Below, in pieces: positions 15,998-24,802 of a DNA stretch of 64,000 nt; position 1 is the first letter of the stretch, and the number at the start of each line of letters is the position of its first letter. This DNA is from JBLUOA01 sp048060095 (GTDB lineage: Bacteria; Pseudomonadota; Alphaproteobacteria; Rhodobacterales; Rhodobacteraceae): assembly GCF_048060095.1 (NCBI RefSeq), contig NZ_JBLUOA010000001.1, positions 1,302,001 to 1,366,000 on the forward strand, written 5' to 3'. The position numbers were made by a program, and so were the translations under genes. The notes under the pieces are model-generated. The model was not told where the DNA came from. It was given only the letters and a program-made list of their open reading frames with translations, and ran no database searches.

Positions 15998-17614
15998 ATG
16001 ACGCGTCGACTGCTCACTGATTTTGGCGATTGGGCAGCGACCGAAGCGGCGTTCCAATGGCGCATCCCTGACCGGTTCAACATGGCCGAGGCCTGTTGCA
16101 GCAGCTGGGCGCGGGCAGAACCGGACCGCGTCGCGCTGCGCCATCTCGATTCAGACTGGCGGGTGACGGAGTGGACCTATGCGGCGCTTGATGAGGCGTC
16201 GAGCCGCCTTGCCAATGCGTTTCGCAGCCGAGGCGTGCGAGCGGGCGACCGGGTCGGGTTATTGTTGTCGCAAGGGCCGGAGGTGCTGATCGGCCATTTC
16301 GCGGCCTACAAGCTCGGCGCGATTGCGTTGCCGTTGTTCACTTTGTTCGGGCCGGATGCCCTGTCCTATCGGCTTGCGGATAGCGGCGCGAAGGTTGCGG
16401 TGACGGACGGGGCCAACCTGGAAAAGCTGATCGCGGTCCGGCCCGACCTTCCGGCGCTTTCGGATGTCTACTGCACTGATCCTGCACCCGCGCCTGCGCG
16501 CCATCTGTGGGCCGAGATCGAGTCCGCATCGCCGGACTTCGCCACTGCGGATACGAGCGCCGAAGATCCCGCGGTTTTGATCTATACATCCGGAACCACG
16601 GGCGCGCCGAAGGGCGCGCTGCACGCGCATCGCTTTCTGCTTGGGCATTTGCCGTCGATCGAGATGCACCATGCGTTCTTTCCGCAACCGGGCGATTGCG
16701 GCTGGACGCCGGCGGACTGGGCTTGGATCGGCGGGCTGATGGACCTCGCCATGCCCTGTCTTTACTACGGCGTGCCACTGGTCAGCCACCGGATGCGGAA
16801 GTTCGATCCCGAAGCCGCCTATCGCCTGATCCGCGAGCAGGGGGTGCGGACGTTGTTTCTGCCGCCGACCGCGTTGAAGCTACTAAAAGCCGCGCCTGTG
16901 CCTGCCACTGCCGATGTGCGGACAATCGCCTCGGGCGGTGAAAGTCTGGGCGACGATCTGCTGCGTTGGGGGAAAGAGGCGCTGGGGGCCGAGATCAACG
17001 AGCTTTACGGGCAGACGGAGTGCAACCTCGTGGTCTCCAGCAGCCAAAGCGCGGGTGTTTACAGCGCTGGCACGATGGGGCGGGCGGTGCCGGGGCATCG
17101 GGTGGCGGTTTTGGATGCGGGCGGAGCACCCGCGGCGGCTGGGGAATTGGGTGAAATCGCCGTGCAGGCGCCCGACCCGGTGATGTTTTTGGAGTATTGG
17201 AACAAGCCTGAAGAAACGGCGGCGAAGTTCAAGGGTGACTGGTTGATGACCGGAGATCTGGGGACGATGGATAAGGACGGCTATCTCACGTTTTCAAGCC
17301 GGGATGACGATGTGATTAGCTCTGCCGGATACCGGATCGGGCCGAGCGAGATTGAGCATTGCCTGACAAACCATCCTGACGTCGTTATGGCCGCGGCGAT
17401 TGGCGTGCCGGATGCGGTCAGGGGTGAGGTCGTGAAGGCCTTTGTCGTTTTGAAGGAGGGCGCCGACTGGGTGGGGCTTGAAGAAGCTTTGATTGAGCGC
17501 GTGAAAGATCGGATCAGCCCGCATGTCGCGCCGAAGGTGATCGAACGGGTCGCGGACCTGCCGATGACCGCTACCGGCAAAATCATGCGGCGGAAACTGC
17601 GGGAGCGTCCCTGA
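15998..17614 (+). CDS. AMP-dependent acyl-CoA synthetase (medium-chain type)
   Basis: 538-residue ANL superfamily enzyme activating a carboxylic acid through an acyl-adenylate to its CoA thioester. Motif A is YTSGTTGAPKGALHAHR (about residues 194-210), the adenine-side motif is NELYGQTECNLV, TGDLGTMDKDGY follows, and the C-terminal catalytic lysine is in TATGKIMRRKLRE. The overall pattern resembles medium-chain (ACSM-like) synthetases more than acetyl-CoA synthetase. It follows a lipoprotein gene closely and is followed by an extragenic repeat. Substrate chain length is not determinable. Confidence 0.85.
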   Translation: MTRRLLTDFGDWAATEAAFQWRIPDRFNMAEACCSSWARAEPDRVALRHLDSDWRVTEWTYAALDEASSRLANAFRSRGVRAGDRVGLLLSQGPEVLIGHFAAYKLGAIALPLFTLFGPDALSYRLADSGAKVAVTDGANLEKLIAVRPDLPALSDVYCTDPAPAPARHLWAEIESASPDFATADTSAEDPAVLIYTSGTTGAPKGALHAHRFLLGHLPSIEMHHAFFPQPGDCGWTPADWAWIGGLMDLAMPCLYYGVPLVSHRMRKFDPEAAYRLIREQGVRTLFLPPTALKLLKAAPVPATADVRTIASGGESLGDDLLRWGKEALGAEINELYGQTECNLVVSSSQSAGVYSAGTMGRAVPGHRVAVLDAGGAPAAAGELGEIAVQAPDPVMFLEYWNKPEETAAKFKGDWLMTGDLGTMDKDGYLTFSSRDDDVISSAGYRIGPSEIEHCLTNHPDVVMAAAIGVPDAVRGEVVKAFVVLKEGADWVGLEEALIERVKDRISPHVAPKVIERVADLPMTATGKIMRRKLRERP

Positions 17615-17621
17615 TGGGACG

Positions 17622-17655
17622 CGCCTCCGGCGGGAGTATTTGGGGCAAGATGAAG
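17622..17655. repeat. Rhodobacterales extragenic repeat (GC hairpin + GTATTT tail), copy 1
   Basis: CGCCTCCGGCG forms a short hairpin followed by GGAGTATTTGGGGCAAGATGAAG. The same hairpin-plus-ATATTT-plus-GG-AA-ATG pattern recurs at 26950-26983. From general knowledge this element is abundant after stop codons in Rhodobacterales genomes. Here it fills the gap between convergent acyl-CoA synthetase and alkD genes and could act as a bidirectional terminator. Confidence 0.6.
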
Positions 17656-17664
17656 CGCGGGGCG

Positions 17665-18342
17665 CTAGGGCAGGTATTTGCCTGCCTCTTTCCGGGCAAA
17701 GGGTTTCATGCGGTCACCGTAGCGTTCCAGAAAGGCGCGGGTGCGGTCGGGATCGTGTTTCGAAAGTTCGCGCAGCCACCATGCGATGGCTTTCTGGATG
17801 AACCACTGGCGATCATCGACATAGGACGCAGCCCAGCCGAGCACCCGGTCGCGGATCATGAGGTCTTCGGGTTTCGGGTGGTTCTGCTTCGTCCACGGTA
17901 GGGTGATGACCAGTGCGGCACGGCGGGTCCAGAGGTGATCGGACGTCGTCCAGCCTTCGACAGTGTCGATCCGTGAGAGATCGGCTTGGACGCGTCGCTG
18001 TCCGGCACTGACGGCGTGATCGGCAATGGCCCAGGCGTCAAAGTCTGGCACCCAGCTTTGGATCAGCGCCCATGCTGCGTCGTCCGGGCGAAGCCGCGCT
18101 TGGGTGAGCAGTTTTGAGGCGGCGACGCGGGCCTCATGGATATTTGTTTTCCACAGCGCGTCGGCCAGTTCGACCCGCTGCGGCACGTCGAGGACCTTGC
18201 GCCATCGCTTCTGCGCCGCGTCGATGTCGGGGACGGCAACGCCCAGATAGGGGCGGTCGACCTTGTGATAGGCTGCCACATCCGCCGCCTTTCCGGGCCG
18301 CGCATGGGCGGTGAGTTCGGCAATCGCCTCCTCCGGCGTCAT
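17665..18342 (-). CDS. DNA alkylation repair protein, AlkD-like
   Basis: 225-residue all-helical protein of the AlkD/HEAT-like DNA glycosylase family, which excises positively charged alkylated bases. The family pattern is visible in RVELADALWKTNIHEARVAASKLL, SWVPDFDAWAIADH, LWTRRAALVITLPW and the closing WFIQKAIAWWLRELSKHD. Its ATG overlaps the glmS stop as ATGA, making it the third gene of glmU-glmS-alkD. The link with amino-sugar synthesis is likely only transcriptional. Confidence 0.82.
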   Translation of the reverse strand: MTPEEAIAELTAHARPGKAADVAAYHKVDRPYLGVAVPDIDAAQKRWRKVLDVPQRVELADALWKTNIHEARVAASKLLTQARLRPDDAAWALIQSWVPDFDAWAIADHAVSAGQRRVQADLSRIDTVEGWTTSDHLWTRRAALVITLPWTKQNHPKPEDLMIRDRVLGWAASYVDDRQWFIQKAIAWWLRELSKHDPDRTRAFLERYGDRMKPFARKEAGKYLP

Positions 18343-20162
18343 TCGACGGTGACGGATTTGGCGAGGTTCCGGGGTTGGTCAACATCGGTGCCCTTGGCGA
18401 CGGCGGTGTAGTAGGCCAGCAGTTGCGCCGGAATGGCGTAGAGGATGGGGGCCAGCAATTCAGGTACTTCGGGCAGGATGATCGTCTGCCACGCTTCGCC
18501 GCCTGCTTCCTCCGCCCCTTTGCGGTCTGTCACGAGGATGACCTTGCCACCGCGAGCCAGAACCTCTTGCATGTTCGACACGGTCTTGTCGAACAGGGAG
18601 TCGGACGGCGCGAGGACGACGACGGGCACCTTTTTGTCGATTAAGGCGATGGGGCCGTGTTTCAGTTCGCCTGATGCGTAACCTTCGGCGTGTATGTAGC
18701 TGATTTCTTTCAGTTTCAATGCGCCTTCCAGTGCCATCGGGAACATCGTGCCGCGGCCAAGGAACAGCACATCCTGCGCTTGGGCGAGCTTGCGGGCCGC
18801 TGCCTTCATCTCATCCGCTTGGCTGAGCGCGTGGTTCATCAGGCCGGGCAGGTTGCGCAGGGCCGACAAATGGCCCGCGCGGGTATCTGCGTCGATCTCT
18901 CCGCGATCGCTGGCCGCTTTGAGGGCAAGCAGGGCGAGGACATTAAGCTGACAGGTGAACGCCTTGGTTGAGGCGACGCCGATTTCGACGCCAGCGAGGA
19001 TTGGCAAATGCAGATCGCTTTCCCGCGCGATGGAGCTTTCGGGGACGTTTACGACGGATAGCACGGTTTCCGCCCTGTCTGTGCAGTAGCGCAGGGCGGC
19101 GAGCGTATCGGCGGTTTCGCCCGACTGGCTGACAAAGATCGCGAGCGTGCGGGCCGGGATCGGCGGTTCGCGGTAGCGGAATTCCGATGCGATGTCGATT
19201 TCGACGGGAAGGCGGGCAAGCTGTTCGAACCAGTATTTCGCCGTCAGGCAGGCGTAATAGGCCGTGCCGCAAGCGACCATCAGGATGCGGTCATATTTCG
19301 ACAGGTCGAGGTCGCCCATAGGCAACGTGATGTCCCGCCCGTCCTCCGACAGGAAACGCGAGATCGCATCGCCCAGAACCGTGGGTTGTTCCGCGATTTC
19401 CTTTGCCATGAAGTGTTTGTGCCCGCCCTTTTCGACGCGGGTTGCGTCTATCTGGATGGTTTTCATCGGACGGTTCGCGCGATTGCCCTTGGCGTCGAAA
19501 ATCTCAACCGAGTCGCGGGTGATGACGGCGCGGTCGCCTTCTTCGAGGTAGGTGATGCTGTCGGTCATCGGCGCAAGCGCGATGGCGTCAGAGCCGACGA
19601 ACATTTCGCCATCCCCGTGCCCGATGGCAAGGGGAGAGCCTTTGCGCGCGGCAATCAGCAGATCTTCTTCGCCGTGAAACAGGAAGCAAAGGGCGAACGC
19701 GCCTTCGAGTTTGGCGATGGTAGCTGTTGCAGCCTCGCGCGGAGCCATACCTTGCGCCATGTGGTGCTGCGTCAGCAGGGCGACGGTTTCGGTATCCGTT
19801 TCGGTTTCGAAGTTGATGCCGTGGCCGGCGAGTTCTTCGCGCAGGGTGCGGAAGTTTTCGATGATGCCGTTATGAACCACAGCAACCGGGCCCGCCTGAT
19901 GTGGATGCGCATTGCCGACGGACGGTGCGCCATGGGTGGCCCAGCGGGTGTGGCCGATGCCGGCCTTGCCGGGCAGAGGATCGTGGACCAGAAGGTCCGA
20001 CAGATTGACCAGCTTGCCCACCGCGCGGCGACGATCAAGCGTGCCGTCGGATACGGTCGCGATCCCCGCGCTGTCATAGCCGCGATATTCGAGCCGTTTT
20101 AGCGCCTCAACAATAATCGGCGCGGCCTCATGATGGCCGAGAACCCCTACGATGCCGCACAT
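18339..20162 (-). CDS. glmS: Glutamine-fructose-6-phosphate aminotransferase (isomerizing)
   Basis: 607-residue enzyme making glucosamine 6-phosphate from fructose 6-phosphate and glutamine. The N-terminal nucleophile is Cys2 (MCGIVGVLG), followed by the glutaminase domain with YRGYDSAGI, then two SIS sugar isomerase domains (FVSQSGETADTLAAL and SYIHAEGYASGELKHGPIAL); it ends in NLAKSVTVE as the family does. The start overlaps the glmU stop by one base (TAATG). I see no glmS ribozyme, as expected outside Firmicutes. Confidence 0.97.
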   Translation of the reverse strand: MCGIVGVLGHHEAAPIIVEALKRLEYRGYDSAGIATVSDGTLDRRRAVGKLVNLSDLLVHDPLPGKAGIGHTRWATHGAPSVGNAHPHQAGPVAVVHNGIIENFRTLREELAGHGINFETETDTETVALLTQHHMAQGMAPREAATATIAKLEGAFALCFLFHGEEDLLIAARKGSPLAIGHGDGEMFVGSDAIALAPMTDSITYLEEGDRAVITRDSVEIFDAKGNRANRPMKTIQIDATRVEKGGHKHFMAKEIAEQPTVLGDAISRFLSEDGRDITLPMGDLDLSKYDRILMVACGTAYYACLTAKYWFEQLARLPVEIDIASEFRYREPPIPARTLAIFVSQSGETADTLAALRYCTDRAETVLSVVNVPESSIARESDLHLPILAGVEIGVASTKAFTCQLNVLALLALKAASDRGEIDADTRAGHLSALRNLPGLMNHALSQADEMKAAARKLAQAQDVLFLGRGTMFPMALEGALKLKEISYIHAEGYASGELKHGPIALIDKKVPVVVLAPSDSLFDKTVSNMQEVLARGGKVILVTDRKGAEEAGGEAWQTIILPEVPELLAPILYAIPAQLLAYYTAVAKGTDVDQPRNLAKSVTVE

Positions 20163-21517
20163 TACTTCACCTCTTTCTGACGTTTTTCTTTGGCGGCCCT
20201 GAGCGTTTTGAAAAGCTTGCGGGCAAGACCGGGCTTGACCTCTTGCCGGGCACGGGCAACGGCCAGTGCGCCTTCCTCAACATCCTTTGTAATGACGGAG
20301 CCGCTGGCCGTCATCGCTTCGTCCGCGACCGTGACGGGCGCGACAAGCATGGTGTTCGACCCGATAAAGACGCGTTCGCCGATGGTGGTCTGATGTTTCA
20401 TCACGCCATCGTAGTTGCAGGTGATCGTTCCCGCACCAATATTCGTGCCCGTCCCTACCGACGCATCGCCGATATAGGACAGGTGATTGACCTTTGCGCC
20501 TTCGCCAAGCGTGGCGTTTTTCATCTCGACAAAGTTGCCGACCCGTGATCCCTCGGACAGTTCCGCACCGGGGCGCAGGCGGGCATAGGGGCCGACGATT
20601 GCGCCTTGCGATACATGGCACCCTTCAAGATGGCTGAACGCCCGGATCGTCGCGCCGGATTCAACGGTCACACCGGGGCCGAAGACGACGTTGGGTTCAA
20701 TTACCGAGTCCCGGCCAATCGCGGTGTCATGGGCAAAGAACACGGTATCCGGCGCAGTCAGGGTGACACCGTTATCGAGCGCTTCGGCGCGCAGGCGGCT
20801 TTGCAAGGTCGCCTCAGCCTGCGCGAGTTCGGCGCGGGTGTTGATGCCTTGGGTTTCAGCCTCATCGCAGATCACGGCGGTGGCGGAGAGGCCATGACCG
20901 CGGGCTATGCCGATGATGTCGGTCAGGTAGTATTCGCCCGAGGCGTTGTCATTGGTCACGGCGGACAGCAGATCAAACAGGGTGGCGCTGTCGGCTGCGA
21001 CGACACCGCCGTTGCAGAGCGTGATGGCGCGTTCTTCGTCGGAGGCGTCTTTGAATTCGACAATGCGTTCCAGCGTGTCGCCGGACATGACCAGACGACC
21101 ATAGCGTTTTGCGTCAGCAGGCTCGAACCCCAACACGACAACATCGTGCTTGGCGCGCGCGTCCATCATCGCCTGTAGAGTTTCAGATTGGATAAACGGT
21201 GTATCGCCAAACAGCACGATGGCGTTACCGTCCACATCGGCCAAGGCGTCTTTCGCCTGCAAAACCGCGTGTCCGGTGCCGAGTTGCTTGTCCTGACGGA
21301 CCATGACAGCCGCCGGATCATGGGCCTGTGCCGCTTTTTCGACCGCCTCGGCCCCGTGTCCTGCGACCACGACCATACGTTCAGGCGACAGCGCCTGTGC
21401 GGATTGCATTGCGTGGGCCAATAGTGGTGCGCCCGCAAGCGGGTGCAGCACTTTGGGAAGGTCGGAATTCATCCGCGTTCCCTGTCCGGCGGCGAGAATG
21501 ATCACGCTGACTGGCAT
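20162..21517 (-). CDS. glmU: Bifunctional UDP-N-acetylglucosamine pyrophosphorylase/glucosamine-1-P acetyltransferase
   Basis: 451-residue bifunctional enzyme producing UDP-GlcNAc for peptidoglycan and lipopolysaccharide. The N-terminal uridylyltransferase has LAAGQGTRMNSDLPK at about residues 7-21; the C-terminal half is a left-handed beta-helix of hexapeptide repeats with the acetyltransferase loop NFVEMKNATLGEGAKVNHLSY. ATG 21515-21517 is the start; upstream extension is spurious. It leads a glmU-glmS-alkD operon and is divergent from gph across 125 bases. Confidence 0.96.
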   Translation of the reverse strand: MPVSVIILAAGQGTRMNSDLPKVLHPLAGAPLLAHAMQSAQALSPERMVVVAGHGAEAVEKAAQAHDPAAVMVRQDKQLGTGHAVLQAKDALADVDGNAIVLFGDTPFIQSETLQAMMDARAKHDVVVLGFEPADAKRYGRLVMSGDTLERIVEFKDASDEERAITLCNGGVVAADSATLFDLLSAVTNDNASGEYYLTDIIGIARGHGLSATAVICDEAETQGINTRAELAQAEATLQSRLRAEALDNGVTLTAPDTVFFAHDTAIGRDSVIEPNVVFGPGVTVESGATIRAFSHLEGCHVSQGAIVGPYARLRPGAELSEGSRVGNFVEMKNATLGEGAKVNHLSYIGDASVGTGTNIGAGTITCNYDGVMKHQTTIGERVFIGSNTMLVAPVTVADEAMTASGSVITKDVEEGALAVARARQEVKPGLARKLFKTLRAAKEKRQKEVK

Positions 21518-21642
21518 CGAAGCCCCTTTTATTCTGTTCGCGCCCGTTTTATCCGTCCTTGGGGGCTTGGCAAGTGCTGAACCTTCACATGTCTTTACGC
21601 AACATTTCAGGCACGCGGCGAGAATTTGCTGAAAGGGACACG

Positions 21643-22308
21643 ATGCGAACGGTGGTTTTCGATCTGGACGGAACGCTCGCGGATACGGGCGCGGACCTGA
21701 TCGCGGCGGCAAACGCCTGTTTTCAAGGGCTGGGGCATGGCGACGTGCTTGATCCGGTAACGGATCGTTCGACCGCCTTTCAGGGCGGGCGGGCGATGCT
21801 GAAACTGGGATTCGAACGGCTGAACGGCGCGGCGCAAACGGGCGATATTGACACACAATACCCAATTTTACTTGAGGCTTACGCAGGCGCGATTGACACG
21901 CACACGACGCTTTACCCCGGAATGGTGTCGGCCATCGAACAGCTTTTGGAAGACGGCTATCGCACCGCGATCTGCACGAACAAGCCGGAACGTCTGGCAG
22001 AACTGCTGATGACCCGCCTTGGGGTGCGTGGTTTGTTCGGATCTCTGGTCGGTGCCGACACGCTGCCGGTGCGAAAACCCGACCCCGCCCCGTATTTTGA
22101 GGCTGTAACCCGCGCGCGGGGCGTCGCGGAACAATCGCTGCTGGTGGGCGACACTGTCACGGACCGGGAAACCGCTCGGGCGGCGGGTGTTGCGTCAGTG
22201 CTCGTGACCTTCGGCCCGGATGGCGACGCCGTATCTGCGCTTGAGCCCGAGGCGCTGCTTGCCCACTATGACGACTTACCAGAGGTCGTTGCCCGGTTAA
22301 TCGGATGA
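21643..22308 (+). CDS. gph: Phosphoglycolate phosphatase (HAD family)
   Basis: 221-residue HAD hydrolase. Motif I is FDLDGTLADT with the nucleophile Asp7 and Asp9, motif II is CTNKPE, motif III Lys is in VRKPDPAPY, and motif IV is VGDTVTDRETARAAG. The helical cap between motifs I and II and the length fit Gph, which clears 2-phosphoglycolate from DNA repair or oxygenase activity. ATG 21643 follows AAAGGG; upstream codons in the frame lack family sequence. It precedes the DegT gene by 36 bases. Confidence 0.88.
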   Translation: MRTVVFDLDGTLADTGADLIAAANACFQGLGHGDVLDPVTDRSTAFQGGRAMLKLGFERLNGAAQTGDIDTQYPILLEAYAGAIDTHTTLYPGMVSAIEQLLEDGYRTAICTNKPERLAELLMTRLGVRGLFGSLVGADTLPVRKPDPAPYFEAVTRARGVAEQSLLVGDTVTDRETARAAGVASVLVTFGPDGDAVSALEPEALLAHYDDLPEVVARLIG

Positions 22309-22344
22309 GGCGCGCCCGATACCGCCAACCGCAGAGGAGCGTTC

Positions 22345-23544
22345 ATGTCTGACGTATTCCAAGGGTCATTCACCCAGCAGGAACCGATCCCTGACGATGG
22401 AATCGAAGCGGCGTTGAACGTCCTGCGTCATGGGCGGTTGCACCGCTACAACGTGGCCGATGGCGAGGTCGCGGAAACCGCGCTGCTGGAAGAAGAATTC
22501 GCCGCCTATATGGGCGCGAAATACTGCCTTGCGGTCGCGTCGGGCGGCTATGCGTTGGCGACGTCGCTCCGTGCGCTGGGCGTCGCGCCGGGGGAAAAGG
22601 TGCTGACCAACGCCTTCACACTCGCCCCCGTGCCCGGTGCGATCGCGAGCGTTGGGGCGGTGCCGGTCTTTGTTGGCGTCAACGAAGGGTTGGTGATCGA
22701 CCTTGACGACCTCGCGGCGAAAATCGCGGTGACGGGCGCGCGTATCCTGATGCTGAGCCATATGCGCGGCCACCTTTGCGACATGGACGCATTGATGGCG
22801 CTGTGTAACGAAGCCGGCGTTCAGGTAGTCGAGGATTGCGCCCACACGATGGGCGCGCGCTGGAACGGGGTGCTGTCGGGGCGGCACGGCGTGATGGCCT
22901 GTTATTCGACCCAGACCTACAAGCACATGAATTCGGGCGAGGGGGGATTGCTGATCTCCGACGATGCGGACCTCATGGCGCGGGCGGTGGTGCTGTCGGG
23001 CAGCTACATGCTCTACGCCCGCCACCGCGCCGCGCCGCCGCCCGAGGCATTCGAAGATATCCGCTATGTCACTCCGAACGTGTCGGGGCGGATGGACAAC
23101 CTGCGCGCCGCGATCCTGCGCCCGCAATTGCGCAGCCTCGACAGCCAATGCGCCGCGTGGAACGACCGCTACAGGATGGTCGAAGACGGCTTGCGGAACA
23201 CCCCCGGCCTGACCCTTGTCGTGCGACCAAAGGCCGAGGCTTTCGTCGCCTCGTCCTACCAGTTCCTGCTGCTAGACTGGACCGACACGGCTGTCGGCGA
23301 CGTGATCGACCGCTGCGCGGCGCGTGGCGTCGAACTCAAATGGTTCGGCGGGGCGGAGCCGACGGGCTTCACCTCGCGCTACGACAGTTGGCGCTATGCC
23401 CCGACCGAACGGATGCCCGCAACCGACCGCGTCCTGAAGGGCATCGTGGACATGCGCCTGCCTTTGACGTTTTCGCTCGACGACTGCGCCCAGATCGCGC
23501 GGATCGTCCGCGAAGAGGTCAGCGCCGTTTATCAGGCCGCCTAG
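22345..23544 (+). CDS. DegT/DnrJ/EryC1/StrS family aminotransferase
   Basis: 399-residue PLP-dependent sugar-aminotransferase-type protein. The SGGYALATSLRALGV phosphate-binding segment, the VEDCAHTMGA aspartate, and the Schiff-base lysine K193 in TYKHMNSGEGG are all intact. GAGGAG precedes the ATG. It follows gph and lies 94 bases before the liu operon promoter; no nucleotide-sugar or polysaccharide genes are near, so a role in surface sugar synthesis cannot be inferred from context. Other 3-amino substrates are possible. Confidence 0.82.
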   Translation: MSDVFQGSFTQQEPIPDDGIEAALNVLRHGRLHRYNVADGEVAETALLEEEFAAYMGAKYCLAVASGGYALATSLRALGVAPGEKVLTNAFTLAPVPGAIASVGAVPVFVGVNEGLVIDLDDLAAKIAVTGARILMLSHMRGHLCDMDALMALCNEAGVQVVEDCAHTMGARWNGVLSGRHGVMACYSTQTYKHMNSGEGGLLISDDADLMARAVVLSGSYMLYARHRAAPPPEAFEDIRYVTPNVSGRMDNLRAAILRPQLRSLDSQCAAWNDRYRMVEDGLRNTPGLTLVVRPKAEAFVASSYQFLLLDWTDTAVGDVIDRCAARGVELKWFGGAEPTGFTSRYDSWRYAPTERMPATDRVLKGIVDMRLPLTFSLDDCAQIARIVREEVSAVYQAA

Positions 23545-23568
23545 GCCGCGCCACTTTGCCTGTGGTTC

Positions 23569-23612
23569 TTGACCCGACTCACTTCTTCTGCGATTAACTG
23601 AACAACTGTTCA
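23569..23612 (+). promoter_or_regulatory. liu operon promoter with overlapping palindromic operator
   Basis: A -35-like TTGACC (23569-23574) and a -10-like GATTAA (23592-23597) are spaced by 17 bases. Directly at the expected start point lies TGAACA-AC-TGTTCA (23599-23612), a 6-bp inverted repeat of the style bound by TetR-family repressors. The ATG of ivd is at 23639 with GGAG shortly before. No regulator gene is adjacent, so the binding protein is unknown. Confidence 0.5.
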
Positions 23613-23638
23613 ATAAACCTGCCACCGGAGAAACTGCG

Positions 23639-24802
23639 ATGTTCAACGCCACAATGACGTTCGACCTTGGGGAAGAAGTGAATGCACTGCGCGACATGGT
23701 GCACCGTTGGGCGCAGGAACGGGTCAAACCGATAGCGGCGGAAATTGACGAGAAGAACGAATTCCCCCCCGAACTGTGGCAGGAAATGGGTGAACTCGGC
23801 CTGCTTGGCATCACCGTGCCCGAGGAGTTTGGCGGCGCCGATATGGGCTACCTCGCGCATGTCATCGCGGTGGAGGAGATTGCGCGGGCCTCGGCCTCTG
23901 TCTCTCTGTCCTATGGGGCGCATTCGAACCTTTGCGTCAACCAAATCAAGTTGAACGGCACTGCGGAGCAGAAGCAGAAATACCTGCCGGGGCTCGTATC
24001 CGGTGAACATGTCGGGGCGCTTGCCATGTCCGAAGCGGGGGCCGGCTCCGACGTGGTCGGGATGAAGTTGAAGGCCGAGAAAAAGAACGGCTACTACACC
24101 CTTAACGGCACGAAATACTGGATCACCAACGGCCCCGACGCGGAAACGCTGGTGGTTTACGCCAAGACCGACCCCGACGCTGGCAGTAAGGGTATGACGG
24201 CCTTCCTGATCGAGAAATCGATGAAGGGATTTTCGACCTCGCCGCATTTCGACAAGTTGGGGATGCGCGGATCGAACACGGCGGAATTGGTGTTTGAAGA
24301 CGTCGAAGTGCCCTTCGAAAACGTGCTGGGCGAGGAAGGCAAGGGCGTGCGCGTCCTGATGTCGGGCCTCGACTTTGAACGGGTGGTGCTGTCGGGCATC
24401 GGCACGGGCATCATGGCGGCGTGCCTCGACGAAATCATGCCCTACCTCAACGAACGCAAGCAGTTCGGCCAGCCGATCGGGAACTTCCAACTGATGCAGG
24501 GCAAGATCGCGGATATGTATACCGCCATGAACTCCGCCCGCGCCTATGTTTACGAGGTCGCCAAGGCATGCGACCGCGGGCAGGTGACGCGGCAGGACGC
24601 GGCGGCCTGCGTGCTCTACGCGTCTGAGCAGGCGATGGTGCAGGCGCATCAGGCAGTGCAGGCGATGGGCGGGGCCGGGTTCATGAACGACAGCGCCGTC
24701 AGCCGCATCTTCCGCGACGCGAAACTGATGGAGATCGGCGCGGGCACGAGCGAGATCCGGCGGATGCTGATCGGTCGGGAGATGATGGGGGCGATGGGGT
24801 GA
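23639..24802 (+). CDS. ivd: Isovaleryl-CoA dehydrogenase
   Basis: 387-residue FAD acyl-CoA dehydrogenase oxidising isovaleryl-CoA to 3-methylcrotonyl-CoA in leucine breakdown. MSEAGAGSDVVGMK and YWITNGPDA form the FAD/substrate segments. GLDFERVVLSGIGTG corresponds to the helix carrying the catalytic glutamate of isovaleryl-CoA dehydrogenases (human Glu254), which separates it from medium-chain enzymes. It heads the liu operon; electrons would pass to ETF. Its stop overlaps the GTG of the next gene by 4 bases. Confidence 0.93.
   Translation: MFNATMTFDLGEEVNALRDMVHRWAQERVKPIAAEIDEKNEFPPELWQEMGELGLLGITVPEEFGGADMGYLAHVIAVEEIARASASVSLSYGAHSNLCVNQIKLNGTAEQKQKYLPGLVSGEHVGALAMSEAGAGSDVVGMKLKAEKKNGYYTLNGTKYWITNGPDAETLVVYAKTDPDAGSKGMTAFLIEKSMKGFSTSPHFDKLGMRGSNTAELVFEDVEVPFENVLGEEGKGVRVLMSGLDFERVVLSGIGTGIMAACLDEIMPYLNERKQFGQPIGNFQLMQGKIADMYTAMNSARAYVYEVAKACDRGQVTRQDAAACVLYASEQAMVQAHQAVQAMGGAGFMNDSAVSRIFRDAKLMEIGAGTSEIRRMLIGREMMGAMG

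Noticed and set aside
21521..21567. AAGCCCC...GGGGCTT inverted repeat between glmU and gph
   Set aside because: Arms are 33 bases apart with no further symmetry; not convincing as operator or hairpin.
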